64,000 bases of DNA from Ancylobacter gelatini (lineage in GTDB: Bacteria > Pseudomonadota > Alphaproteobacteria > Rhizobiales > Xanthobacteraceae), in the NCBI RefSeq assembly GCF_022601675.1, contig NZ_JAKVIL010000005.1, forward strand, positions 271,266 to 335,265, read 5' to 3'. Under the pieces are notes generated by a model that ran no database searches, was not told the DNA's origin, and saw only the letters and a list, made by a program, of their open reading frames with translations. The number at the start of each line of letters is the position of its first letter. The first letter of the stretch is position 1. Position numbers and translations under genes: made by a program. Below are positions 26,044 to 34,846 of this stretch, piece by piece.

Positions 26044-27444
26044 ATGCCGACTCGAAAGCCGACTGGAAAGTTCATGCCCGCCCTCATGCTTCTCGCCGCC
26101 GCCGGCGCTGCCACGCTTGCCTCCTCCCGGCCCTCGCAAGCGGCGGAGATTTCGCAGTTCACGCTCGACAACGGCATGCAGGTCGTGGTGGTCCCCGACC
26201 ATCGCGCGCCGGTGGTCACCCATATGGTGTGGTACCGCGTCGGCTCGGCGGATGAGCAGCCCGGCAAGTCCGGCATCGCCCATTTCCTCGAACACCTGAT
26301 GTTCAAGGGGACCGAAAAGCACCCGACCGGCGAGTTCTCGCAGGTGGTGGCCAAGCTCGGCGGGCAGGAGAACGCCTTCACGTCGCAGGACTACACCGCC
26401 TATTTCCAGCGCGTGGCCAAGGAACACCTGCCTGTGGTGATGGGCTTCGAGGCCGACCGCATGACCGGTCTCGTGCTCACCGATGAGGTGGTGCTGCCCG
26501 AGCGCGACGTGGTGCTGGAGGAGCGCCGCATGCGCACCGACAACGACCCGGCGTCGCAGCTCTCCGAGGCGTCGCAGGCCGCGATGTTCACCAATCACCC
26601 TTACGGCCATCCGATCATCGGCTGGGAAGACGAGATCAAGCAGCTCAACCGCGAGGACGCGCTGGCCTTCTATCGTCGCTTCTACACGCCCAACAACGCC
26701 ATCCTCGTGGTGGCGGGCGATGTCGATCCGGACGAGGTGAAGAAGCTCGCGCAGGAAAGTTACGGCAAGGTTCAGCCGCGCGCCGAAACCGCGGCGCGCG
26801 TGCGCCCCGCCGAGCCGACCCCGCGCGCCGAGCGCCGGCTGGTGCTCGCCGATGCCCGCGTCGGCCAGCCGAGCCTGTCGCGCTCCTATCTCGTGCCGTC
26901 CTATCGCGGCAACCAGCAGGAGAGCGTGGCGCTCGACGTGCTGTCGCAGGTGCTCGGCGGCGGTTCGACCGGCCGGCTCTACCGCAGCCTGGTGGCGGAG
27001 AAGGGCCTCGCCGCCAATGCCGGCGCCTGGTACCAGTCGACCGCGCTCGACGATGCGCGCTTCGGCCTTTCCGCCTCGCCGCGTCCCGACGTTCCGCTTG
27101 AGAAGCTGGAGGCCGCGCTCGACGAGGTGATCGCCAGCATCGCCGCGAACGGCCCCGATGCCGGCGAACTGGAGCGCGCCAAGACCCGCCTCGTCGCCGA
27201 CGCGATCTACGCCCAGGACAATCAGGCTACGCTCGCCCGGATCTATGGCGCGGCGCTCGCCACCGGAAGCACCGTGGACGATGTGCAGAACTGGCCGGAA
27301 ATGGTGAAGACCGTCACGGCCGACCAGGTGCGCGAGGCCGCCAAGCGCTACCTTGTCACCTCGCGCTCCGTCACCAGCCAGTTGCTTCCGGCCAAGACCG
27401 AGGCGCAGGGCACGCAAAAGCCGGCGCCGGAGAAGCGTTCATGA
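26044..27444 (+). CDS. M16 zinc peptidase, zinc-bearing subunit
   Basis: The 466-residue exported protein (signal peptide to about residue 35, ending PSQAAE) is an M16 family metallopeptidase. The inverted zinc motif HFLEH is intact in SGIAHFLEHLMFKGT, and the distant Glu ligand lies in ERDVVLEERRM. The C-terminal half carries EKGLAANAGAWY where active single-chain or paired enzymes place an Arg/Tyr pair; that pair is not evident here. The next gene has the converse arrangement. The start at ATG 26044 is uncertain because ATG 26074 would also leave a signal peptide. The start of the next gene overlaps its stop by four bases, implying equal synthesis of the two chains. Confidence 0.9.
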   Translation: MPTRKPTGKFMPALMLLAAAGAATLASSRPSQAAEISQFTLDNGMQVVVVPDHRAPVVTHMVWYRVGSADEQPGKSGIAHFLEHLMFKGTEKHPTGEFSQVVAKLGGQENAFTSQDYTAYFQRVAKEHLPVVMGFEADRMTGLVLTDEVVLPERDVVLEERRMRTDNDPASQLSEASQAAMFTNHPYGHPIIGWEDEIKQLNREDALAFYRRFYTPNNAILVVAGDVDPDEVKKLAQESYGKVQPRAETAARVRPAEPTPRAERRLVLADARVGQPSLSRSYLVPSYRGNQQESVALDVLSQVLGGGSTGRLYRSLVAEKGLAANAGAWYQSTALDDARFGLSASPRPDVPLEKLEAALDEVIASIAANGPDAGELERAKTRLVADAIYAQDNQATLARIYGAALATGSTVDDVQNWPEMVKTVTADQVREAAKRYLVTSRSVTSQLLPAKTEAQGTQKPAPEKRS

Positions 27445-28841
27445 GCGGTTCCGCGCGCAGCATCGGCGCCCGCGCCGGAATTTCTCGCCCCGGATCTTTC
27501 CGTTCCCTGTCCCACCTCGCCGCCGCGGTCCTGACCCTGATGACCATTGCCCTGATCCCGACCGCCCCTGCCCAGTCCGAGACCACGCGCATCCAGCGCG
27601 TCGTCAGCCCGGGCGGCATCGAGGCGTGGCTGGTGCACGACACCACCCTGCCGCTGGTGGCGATGGAGTTTGCCTTCCTCGGCGGCGCAGCGCAGGACCC
27701 GGCCGACAAGCCCGGCGTCGCCTCGCTCGCCTCCTCCCTGCTCGACGAGGGCGCCGGCGATCTCGATTCCCAGGCGTTCCAGGACAAGCTGGCCGAGAAG
27801 GCGATCGAGCTGCGCTTCGACGCCTCGCGCGACATGCTCGGCGGCTCGCTGCGCACGCTCTCCGAGAATGTCGATCCGGCCTTCGAGCTGGTCCGGCTCT
27901 CGGTCAACGAGCCGCGCTTCGACGACGAGGCCGTGGAGCGCATCCGGCAGGGCGTGCTCGCCTCGCTGCGCCGGCGCGCCAATGATCCCTCCGCGCTCGC
28001 CAATCTCGGCTGGTCGGCCGCCGCTTTCCCGAACCACCCCTATGGCCGCCCGGTCTCCGGCACGCTGGACAGCGTGCTCACCATCACCCGCGAGGATCTC
28101 GCGAGCTACGCAAAGAAGGTGATGGCGCGCGACAACCTCAAGATCGCGGTGGTCGGCGACATCACCCCCGAAGCATTGGCGCCCAAGCTCGACGCCATGT
28201 TCGGCGCGCTGCCGGCCAAGGCCGAACTGACCCCGGTGCCGGACGTCACCCCGCAGGGCCTCGGCACGGTGGTGGTGAAGGAAGTCGACGTGCCGCAGAC
28301 CTCGGTGGTGTTTGGCGGCATCGCGCTCAAGCGCAATGACCCGGACTTCATCCCGGCCTTCGTGCTCAACCACATGCTCGGCGGCAGCGCTTTTTCCTCG
28401 CGGCTGTTCCGGGAAGTGCGCGAGAAGCGCGGCCTCGCCTATTCGGTCTACAGCCACCTCGCCCCGCTCGACCATGCCGGCCTCATCCTCGGCGGCACCG
28501 CGACCAAGAACGACCGCACGGCCGAGTCCATCGATCTGATCCGCGCCGAATACCTCAAGCTGCTCACCGAGGGGCCGAGCGAAGAAGAGCTGCAGGATGC
28601 CAAGGACTATCTGACTGGCAGCTTCGCCCTGCGCTTCGATTCCTCGGCGAAGGTCGCCGCCCAGCTGCTGCAGATCCAGATGGACGATCTCGGCATCGAC
28701 TATATCGACAAGCGCAACGAGCTGGTCGCGGCGGTGACGCTGGATGATGTGAAGCGCGTCGCCGCCCGGCTGAAGGAGCACCCCGACCTGCTGTTCAGCC
28801 TGTCCGGCAAGCCGGCGGGTATCGCGCCCAACGGCGGCTGA
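27441..28841 (+). CDS. M16 peptidase homologue lacking the zinc motif
   Basis: The 466-residue protein is an exported M16 homologue (signal peptide to about 46, ending PTAPAQSE). At the position of HXXEH it reads ASLASSLLDEGAG, so it cannot bind zinc. It keeps LFREVREKRGLAYSVYS, the segment with the Arg and Tyr that complete the active site in M16B enzymes. Heterodimeric M16B peptidases with one zinc chain and one Arg/Tyr chain are known from other alphaproteobacteria. Together with the overlapping upstream gene this strongly suggests a periplasmic heterodimer. The substrate is unknown. Confidence 0.9.
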   Translation: MSGSARSIGARAGISRPGSFRSLSHLAAAVLTLMTIALIPTAPAQSETTRIQRVVSPGGIEAWLVHDTTLPLVAMEFAFLGGAAQDPADKPGVASLASSLLDEGAGDLDSQAFQDKLAEKAIELRFDASRDMLGGSLRTLSENVDPAFELVRLSVNEPRFDDEAVERIRQGVLASLRRRANDPSALANLGWSAAAFPNHPYGRPVSGTLDSVLTITREDLASYAKKVMARDNLKIAVVGDITPEALAPKLDAMFGALPAKAELTPVPDVTPQGLGTVVVKEVDVPQTSVVFGGIALKRNDPDFIPAFVLNHMLGGSAFSSRLFREVREKRGLAYSVYSHLAPLDHAGLILGGTATKNDRTAESIDLIRAEYLKLLTEGPSEEELQDAKDYLTGSFALRFDSSAKVAAQLLQIQMDDLGIDYIDKRNELVAAVTLDDVKRVAARLKEHPDLLFSLSGKPAGIAPNGG

Positions 28842-28984
28842 ACGCGATCCCGCCGGAGCGCCCGGCGCGGTTTCGCCCGAACACAGGTGGTCTTGGCGCG
28901 CGCCGGGTGTTCCCCCCGCGCGCCATGGCCTGCTATAAGGTCCGCCGGCCGGAGGAATGCCGCACCACCGAACGGGGATAGCGT

Positions 28985-30007
28985 ATGCGAGTAGCCGACA
29001 CTGGAGCCCATGGACACCCTGGATCTGGACCTGTTGGGTCTGGACGCATCCGCACCGCGCTCGCCTTCCCGCTGATCGCCCTGCTGCTGGCGGGTTGCGC
29101 GGGGATCGACGGCACCGGCGGCGGCGGCAATGAGGGCCCGCTCGGTGCCGGCAATTCCGGCAGCCAGGGCGGCTTCGGCTCCACCATGGAGACCACCACG
29201 GTCGCCGCGTCCCCACGCGCCGCGACGACGCCGGCGGCTCCCGCCGCGACCACCCTGCCCGCGAGCGCCATCTCCACCCAGGTCGTCCAGTCCGGCAGCG
29301 ATGGCGGCGGCGCCAGTACGGGCGACACCTCGGACTTCACCTGTCCGGGCGTGCAAGTGCGCGGCGGCGCAGCGGCCTGGCAGGTTACCGATCCCGGCGA
29401 TGGCGGGCTGCGCTATCAGGCGACGCTCGGCCAGTTCTCCCGCGAATGCCACTACACCACCCCGGACATGACCATGCGCGTCGGCATCCAAGGCCGCGTG
29501 CTGCTCGGCGCCAAGGGCGGCCCCGGCCGGGTCAGCGTGCCGATCCGCCTCGCTTTGGTCGAGGAAGGCCCGGTGCCCAAGCCGGTCTGGACCAAGTTCT
29601 ATTCCGTGCCGGTCGAAATCGGCGAGGGCGTGATGCAGGTCGATTTCGGGCTCGTCGCCAGCGACGTTACCTTCCCGCGCCCGTCGCCGGCGACGCTGGA
29701 GCGCTATGTGCTCTATGTCGGCTTCGATCCGCAAGGCGCCACCGAGAAACCGACGAGGCCGCGCCCGGCCAAACCGAAGCCGGCTCAGGCGGCGGCGCCC
29801 CGCCCCGCGCAGAGCGCGCCCGCCGCGGCCCGCACCACTCCGGTACAATCAACTCCCGTGCAGTCCGCGCCGATCGAGGTCGAGCCCGCTCAGGCCGCTC
29901 CCGCCGCCGCGCCGGCACCGGTCGCGGTCCAGCCCGCCCCGGCGGCTCCGGCCCAGAACCAGTGGATCGGCACGCCCGCCCCGTCGACGGGCGGCTTCTC
30001 GCAGTAA
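28985..30007 (+). CDS. Lipoprotein of unknown function with Pro/Ala-rich tail
   Basis: The 340-residue protein has a long basic N-region and a hydrophobic stretch ending LLLAGC, a lipobox with Cys 38. Residues 40-115 are a Gly/Ser/Thr/Ala-rich linker. A folded core of about 125 residues follows (118-245), with two cysteines (FTCPGVQV and SRECHYT) and a beta-rich pattern such as MRVGIQGRVLLGAKGG. The last 90 residues are Pro/Ala repeats. I know similar lipoproteins in Hyphomicrobiales only as hypothetical. It stands alone between the M16 pair and the convergent DUF3422 gene. A TATAAG at 28934 could be part of a promoter, but no -35 box fits. Confidence 0.75.
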   Translation: MRVADTGAHGHPGSGPVGSGRIRTALAFPLIALLLAGCAGIDGTGGGGNEGPLGAGNSGSQGGFGSTMETTTVAASPRAATTPAAPAATTLPASAISTQVVQSGSDGGGASTGDTSDFTCPGVQVRGGAAAWQVTDPGDGGLRYQATLGQFSRECHYTTPDMTMRVGIQGRVLLGAKGGPGRVSVPIRLALVEEGPVPKPVWTKFYSVPVEIGEGVMQVDFGLVASDVTFPRPSPATLERYVLYVGFDPQGATEKPTRPRPAKPKPAQAAAPRPAQSAPAAARTTPVQSTPVQSAPIEVEPAQAAPAAAPAPVAVQPAPAAPAQNQWIGTPAPSTGGFSQ

Positions 30008-30028
30008 GGTCAGCCTGGGGCACGCGTG

Positions 30029-30056
30029 GACGAGGCGTCTCAGCTTACGCCTCGTC
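30029..30056. terminator. Hairpin at convergent gene ends
   Basis: GACGAGGCGT (30029-30038) pairs perfectly with ACGCCTCGTC (30047-30056) around eight bases. The right arm contains the last codons and TAA of the DUF3422 gene. It can serve as a factor-dependent or bidirectional terminator; there is no U run on either side. Confidence 0.5.
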
Positions 30057-31379
30057 GAAATGGCCCTTGCGGATCCGTCGCACCACGGCCCAGATCGACA
30101 GCACCACCACCGGCACACCGAGCGCCGTGGCGGTGCCGACGTCGTAGTGAACGCCCATCGCCTCCGCCTTGTGGTGCAAGCCCTCCAGCACATAGTGCAG
30201 CAGGCTCACCACATAATAGGAGATCGCCGCCACCGAGAGCCCCTCGACCGTCTGCTGCAAGCGGAGCTGCATGCGGGTGCGCTCGTTCATGGAGCGCAGC
30301 AGGTCGCGATTCTGCTGTTCCAGCTCGACGTCGACGCGGGTACGCAGCAGGTTGGCGGCGCTGGTGAGCTTCAGCGACATATTGGCCTGCCGCTGCTCGA
30401 TGGCGTGGCAGGTGCGCATGGCCGGCTGCATGCGGCGGGCGAGAAACTGCTGCCAGGTCGGAAAGCCCGCGACAGGCCGCTCGCCGATGGTGCGCAGGCG
30501 CAGCTCGACGATCTCCTCATAGGCCCGGCTGGCGCCGAAGCGGAACAGCGAGGCCGCCGCATCCGCCTCCAGCTCGGCGGCGAGCGTGGTCAACTCGTCC
30601 AGCAGCTTGTTATTGGCCGCCAGCCCTTCGGAATTCTTCATCTCCTCGGTCAGCGCGCCGAGCCGGCCCTCGATATGGGCGACCTTGGGCGCAAGGCGCT
30701 GCGCCTCCGGCAGACCCAGCAGCGCCAGTGTGCGGTAGGTCTCGATCTCCAGCACGCGCTGCACGAGCGCGCCGGCCGCGTCGTCGGTCATGCCGCGGTC
30801 GCGCACCAGAATGCGCACGAAACCGGACGGGTCGGGCTGAAAATCGGTGGCGATCTCCGCGAAACCGTCTTCGACATCCGAGCGCGCGAGGCTGGCGCGG
30901 TCGAACAGCCGGTCGAGCGGCAGAGCGTCGGCGGTATCGGTCACCAGATGCAGGTCGACCGCGACCAGCAGCGGACCGGGCTGCGGCATCTGCAAGAGCG
31001 TGGCACCGAAGCTCGCCGAGGAGGGCTGGAACGGCAGGCCACCCTCCATCAGGTCCTCCGCCGGCAGCTCCCAGGTATAGGTCGTGAACTCGGCATGTCG
31101 CTCCCAGCGCAGCACCGCTCCGCCGAAGGCCACGCGATGCTGCTTGGCATCCGCCGCCGGACCGGGGTGCCCGCGCGAGGCGCAGAACGCCGCGAAGGCC
31201 GAGCGGTCGGCACGGGCCGCATCGCGATCCACCAGAAAAGCGACGTGCAGGATGCGCGCGGGCGTCGCGATCGAGACGAAAGGCCGCGCGTGAAGCTCCG
31301 CCAGCACGGGCGCACGCAGCGGATGGTCGGTGAAACCGAGGGCCAGCATCGAGGGTGCGGTGGTCTCGCTGGACGACAC
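30045..31379 (-). CDS. DUF3422 family membrane protein
   Basis: The 444-residue protein matches the DUF3422 pattern: an N-terminal HPLRAPVLAELHARPF, a central coiled-coil-rich region and two C-terminal transmembrane helices (about 383-402 and 415-432). The charged tail RRIRKGHFDEA is typical. The family is widespread in proteobacteria and has no known function; predicted topology puts most of the protein in the cytoplasm. It is convergent with the lipoprotein gene and divergent from the exported hydrolase at 31618, with 238 bases between the starts. Confidence 0.85.
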   Translation of the reverse strand: MSSSETTAPSMLALGFTDHPLRAPVLAELHARPFVSIATPARILHVAFLVDRDAARADRSAFAAFCASRGHPGPAADAKQHRVAFGGAVLRWERHAEFTTYTWELPAEDLMEGGLPFQPSSASFGATLLQMPQPGPLLVAVDLHLVTDTADALPLDRLFDRASLARSDVEDGFAEIATDFQPDPSGFVRILVRDRGMTDDAAGALVQRVLEIETYRTLALLGLPEAQRLAPKVAHIEGRLGALTEEMKNSEGLAANNKLLDELTTLAAELEADAAASLFRFGASRAYEEIVELRLRTIGERPVAGFPTWQQFLARRMQPAMRTCHAIEQRQANMSLKLTSAANLLRTRVDVELEQQNRDLLRSMNERTRMQLRLQQTVEGLSVAAISYYVVSLLHYVLEGLHHKAEAMGVHYDVGTATALGVPVVVLSIWAVVRRIRKGHFDEA

Positions 31380-31560
31380 GATGTTGCCTCCGGGTCACAG
31401 GTCTCGCGGCGCTCCGTCGCCCGTCCGAAACCGGGGGAACCATGCGCGGGCCCAATCGGTTGCATGAGGGATGGCGCGCTGGCAACCCCTGCCGCCGGTC
31501 GCGGGCTGTGGCCAATTAGCATCAACGGCGCGACAAGTCTGAGGTATTTCAAAATTCGTT

Positions 31561-31579
31561 TGCCATGACGAACATGGCA
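31561..31579. promoter_or_regulatory. Perfect inverted repeat upstream of the exported hydrolase
   Basis: TGCCATG (31561-31567) and CATGGCA (31573-31579) are perfect inverted repeats five bases apart. They sit in an AT-richer patch (31535-31585) 39 bases before the chosen start at 31618. The position suits an operator or a leader hairpin. No regulator gene is adjacent. Confidence 0.4.
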
Positions 31580-31617
31580 GATGCATGAAGGCTGTTGGGT
31601 TTTTCGGGATTCGCGAC

Positions 31618-32364
31618 ATGACCAAATTCGCGCGGGCGCTGTGCCTTGTTGTTCTCTCCGTCGTCGCCCTCGCCCTGACCGTGCCGGAGGCTTCCGCGCA
31701 GTCCAAGGGTCCCCAGCCGCGGGTCTACCTGTTGCGTGGCCTGGCCAATATCTTCTCGCTCGGCATGGACGATCTGGCCGCGAAGATGAACCAGCAGGGC
31801 ATCAAGGCGAGCGTACATTCCTATTCCGACTGGCAGGTGCTGGCCGAGCAGGCGGTCGAGCAGGCGAAGGCCGGCGGCACCAAGCGCCGTCCGCAGCCGG
31901 TGATCATCATCGGTCATTCGCTCGGTGCGGATGCCGCGGTCTATATGGGCAACAAGGTCGGCGCCGCAGGCGTGCCTGTGCCGCTGGTCGTGACCTTCGA
32001 TCCCGTCACCCCGACCATCGCCTCGGCGCGGATCGGCCGCGTGGTGAATTATTACAAGCCCGGTGGCGCGGGCAAGGCGGTCTCCGGCCCCCGGGTCGAG
32101 AATGTCGACCTCACCAGTTCCGACACCATCGGCCATTTCAACATCGACAAGGTGGCCTCGTTGCACGCCAAGGTGATCGCCATGGTGAAGCAGCCCACGC
32201 CCCCCGTGCGCAAGAAGCCGCGCCCCGTCGCCCCGGTGGCGACGCCGGCTAGCCCGGTCGCCCCCGCCGCCACGCCGGCCTCCGCGGCGGTACCCGTCCC
32301 TGCGGCCGTCGTCGCGCCGGCTCCGACTGAAACCGCGGCGGCTCCCGCCGGCCCCGTCAACTGA
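31618..32364 (+). CDS. Exported alpha/beta-hydrolase (lipase/thioesterase-like)
   Basis: The 248-residue protein starts at ATG 31618, giving a clean signal peptide (MTKFARALCLVV to VPEASAQ, about 28 residues); an ATG 11 codons upstream is possible. The hydrolase core has GHSLGADAA at 99-107 with Ser 101 as nucleophile in the elbow. Asp in VVTFDPV and His in TIGHFNID are candidates for the rest of the triad. The chain after residue 190 is a Pro/Ala/Val-rich tail and probably unstructured. The core is short (about 160 residues), so it lacks a cap. The natural substrate is unknown. A strong terminator follows. Confidence 0.8.
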   Translation: MTKFARALCLVVLSVVALALTVPEASAQSKGPQPRVYLLRGLANIFSLGMDDLAAKMNQQGIKASVHSYSDWQVLAEQAVEQAKAGGTKRRPQPVIIIGHSLGADAAVYMGNKVGAAGVPVPLVVTFDPVTPTIASARIGRVVNYYKPGGAGKAVSGPRVENVDLTSSDTIGHFNIDKVASLHAKVIAMVKQPTPPVRKKPRPVAPVATPASPVAPAATPASAAVPVPAAVVAPAPTETAAAPAGPVN

Positions 32365-32387
32365 CGGCACGCGGTACTTCCCGTTTG

Positions 32388-32420
32388 AAAGCCGCTCCCA
32401 GGCCGGGGAACGGCTTTTTT
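32388..32420 (+). terminator. Rho-independent terminator after the hydrolase gene
   Basis: AAAGCCG (32388-32394) pairs with CGGCTTT (32411-32417), with further inner pairing of TCCC with GGGA, and runs into TTTTTT ending at 32420. This is the clearest intrinsic terminator on the plus strand in the window. Confidence 0.85.
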
Positions 32421-32443
32421 ACATTGAGGCCGGCACGAAGGGG

Positions 32444-32842
32444 TCAGGCCGGATTGACGGTGAACACCTGGAAGGTGTGCATGTCGCCATCCTCCTCGCG
32501 CAGCGACACATATTCCCCCGGCACGAAGGCATGGTCGGCGAAGCGATAGCCGGTCTCGTCGTCCTCGATCTCGCCCTGCTCGTAGTCGAACACCCAGCTC
32601 GCCCCGTTCACGCCGCCGGCGCGATGCACCAGCAAGCCCTGTTCGGGCGCATCATTGCCCCAGAAGCGCTCCACCGTGCAGGCCGCGCGCACCGTGCGCC
32701 AGGCGTCGAGATCGATATGGCCGCTCCCGTCCAGCGGGGCCACGAATTCGTAGCCATGGCGTGCGCTGCCCTCGGGAAACTCCTTAGAACGCGCCAGATG
32801 AAGCCGGATGCGGCTGAGCGCGGGTGCAGTACTGTCGGTCAT
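32444..32842 (-). CDS. Conserved protein of unknown function
   Basis: The 132-residue cytosolic protein starts at ATG 32842 with GGGAG six to seven bases upstream. It has no signal peptide or membrane segment. Blocks such as RIRLHLARSKEFPEGSARHG, GLLVHRAGG, FDYEQGE and FVPGEYVSLREEDG look strongly conserved in Hyphomicrobiales. The many acidic and aromatic residues suggest a small beta-rich domain. I do not recognise a function. It converges on the exported hydrolase gene, with a strong terminator between. Confidence 0.8.
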   Translation of the reverse strand: MTDSTAPALSRIRLHLARSKEFPEGSARHGYEFVAPLDGSGHIDLDAWRTVRAACTVERFWGNDAPEQGLLVHRAGGVNGASWVFDYEQGEIEDDETGYRFADHAFVPGEYVSLREEDGDMHTFQVFTVNPA

Positions 32843-33159
32843 GCGTGTCTCCCTGGGCAATCGCGGGCGTGTGGCAGGCCAATGGGCCGGCACATCGGCG
32901 CCCTGCAGTCGGTCATGGCTCCGGCCTTGTCGCCGGCCTTCTTGCCAGCCCGAAGGTGCCCGCCGCCTTGATCCGGCGCAAGGGTCTCGCGCGAGGCGCC
33001 TCCTACATCAGGAGGCCCGACGGTTTGGCGACCGCGCGTTGATGCCGCTACGCCCCATGCGTCGATGGTCTAGTTTTTTTACCATATCGCGCGTAAAGGC
33101 TTTTCCCTAGAATGGATCGAAACGGCCGGAAAGGCCGGAACGATGACAGGGAGAACGCC
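32843..33159. promoter_or_regulatory. Divergent gap before glcD
   Basis: The 317-base region lies between two divergent starts and must hold promoters for both. GCCTCCT (32998-33004) and AGGAGGC (33010-33016) form a seven-base-pair hairpin. An unusual AT-rich patch follows at 33071-33113 with seven T in a row, the likely promoter area for glcD. No convincing -35/-10 pair or small gene is seen. GGGAG at 33149-33153 is the glcD ribosome binding site. Confidence 0.4.
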
Positions 33160-34656
33160 ATGTCCGCTCTCGTGATGCCGGAACTCAAGGCCGACGTGCT
33201 GGCCCGGCGGGCCGAGATCATCGCCGATCTCCGCGCCATCGTGCCCGGCGAGGGCGTTATCGATGCGGTCAACGAGATGCGCCCCTATGAGAGCGACGGC
33301 GTGACCGCCTATCGGCAGCTGCCCCTCGCCGTGGTGCTGCCATCCACCACCGAACAGGTTTCGAAGATCCTCGCCTATGCCCACGCCAACGGCATTCCGG
33401 TGGTGCCGCGCGGCGCCGGCACCTCGCTGTCCGGCGGGGCGCTGCCGCTGGCGGACGGCATCCTGCTCGGCATGGGCAAGTTCAACCGCATCCTCGACAT
33501 CGATTTCGAGAACCGCACCGTCACCGCCCAGCCCGGTGTCACCAATCTCGGCATCACCAATGCGGTGGTGAATAACGGCTTCTATTATGCGCCCGACCCA
33601 TCCTCGCAGATCGCCTGCACCATTGGCGGCAATGTCGCGGAGAACTCCGGCGGCGTGCACTGCCTGAAATACGGCCTCACGACCAACAATGTGATGGGTG
33701 TCGAAATGGTGCTGATCACCGGCGAGGTCATCCGCCTCGGTGGCCAGCATCTCGATTCGGGGGGGCTGGACCTGCTTGGGCTGATCGTCGGCTCGGAAGG
33801 CCTGCTCGGCGTCGTCACCGAGGTGACCGTGCGCATCCTGAAGAAGCCGGAAACCGCGCGCGCGGTGCTGGTGGGCTTCCCCTCCTCCGAAGCGGCGGGT
33901 GCCTGCGTCGCCGCCATCATCGCTGCCGGCATCATCCCGGGCGGCATGGAGATGATGGACAAGATGATGGTCCACGCCGCCGAGGCCTTTCTCGGCGTCG
34001 GCTATCCGCTCGACGTGGAAGCCCTGCTCATCGTCGAACTGGATGGCCCGGAGGCGGAGGTCAACCACCTCATCGACCAGGTGGCCAAGATCGCCGGCGG
34101 CCTTGGCTGCACGACGCTGCGCGCCTCCACCAGCGAGGAAGAGCGCCTGGCGTTCTGGGCCGGGCGCAAGGCGGCGTTCCCGGCGGTGGGCCGGCTCTCA
34201 CCCGACTATCTGTGCATGGACGGCACCATTCCGCGCAAGGCGCTGCCGCTGGTGCTGACCCGCATGGAGGAGATGTCCGCGAAGTACGGCCTCAAATGCG
34301 GCAACGTCTTCCATGCCGGCGACGGCAATCTCCACCCGCTGATCTGCTACGACGCCAACAAGCCCGGCGAGCTGGAAAAGGCCGAGGCGTTCGGCGCCGA
34401 CATCCTGCTGCTGTGCGTGGAAGTCGGCGGCGTGCTCACCGGCGAGCACGGCGTCGGCGTCGAGAAGCGCGACCTGATGGGCTCGATGTTCAACGAGATC
34501 GACCTCGCCCACCAGCAGCGCCTCAAATGCGCCTTCGACCCGGACTCGCTGCTCAATCCGGGCAAGGTGTTCCCCCAGCTCCATCGCTGCGCCGAGCTGG
34601 GCAAGATGCATGTGAGCGGGGGCAAGCTGCCCTTCCCCGATATTCCCCGGTTCTGA
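33160..34656 (+). CDS. glcD: Glycolate oxidase subunit GlcD (FAD-binding)
   Basis: GlcD is the FAD subunit of the membrane-associated glycolate oxidase that makes glyoxylate from glycolate. The 498-residue protein has the FAD-binding type 4 domain (about 55-235; VVPRGAGTSLSGGALP and IGGNVAENSGGVHCLKYG) and the FAD-oxidase C-terminal domain (HAGDGNLHPL near 390; GVLTGEHGVGVEKR). The start at ATG 33160 has GGGAG six bases before it. glcE and glcF lie 3' on the same strand, separated by an 8-oxoguanine deaminase gene, so the cluster is glcD-deaminase-glcE-glcF. Confidence 0.93.
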   Translation: MSALVMPELKADVLARRAEIIADLRAIVPGEGVIDAVNEMRPYESDGVTAYRQLPLAVVLPSTTEQVSKILAYAHANGIPVVPRGAGTSLSGGALPLADGILLGMGKFNRILDIDFENRTVTAQPGVTNLGITNAVVNNGFYYAPDPSSQIACTIGGNVAENSGGVHCLKYGLTTNNVMGVEMVLITGEVIRLGGQHLDSGGLDLLGLIVGSEGLLGVVTEVTVRILKKPETARAVLVGFPSSEAAGACVAAIIAAGIIPGGMEMMDKMMVHAAEAFLGVGYPLDVEALLIVELDGPEAEVNHLIDQVAKIAGGLGCTTLRASTSEEERLAFWAGRKAAFPAVGRLSPDYLCMDGTIPRKALPLVLTRMEEMSAKYGLKCGNVFHAGDGNLHPLICYDANKPGELEKAEAFGADILLLCVEVGGVLTGEHGVGVEKRDLMGSMFNEIDLAHQQRLKCAFDPDSLLNPGKVFPQLHRCAELGKMHVSGGKLPFPDIPRF

Positions 34657-34846
34657 CGCGGCGCGGGACGGACGGCGCGGGTGGAATGGCGGACGCAGCA
34701 AACATGACGCTAGGTGAGGCAACGACGTGCAAGGCGCTCGCCAATGCGTGCAGGCGCGGTAATCTCAGGGCTTCCGGCCTCGCCGGGGGCCGGGGCGGGA
34801 GCTGCCGGCTCTCCCTCTCCGCTCCAGCCCTGATGGCGGCCCGCTC

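Noticed and set aside
34657..34846. tRNA or riboswitch in the gap before the deaminase gene
   Set aside because: I could not draw a cloverleaf or a known purine-riboswitch core; only one six-base-pair hairpin is visible.
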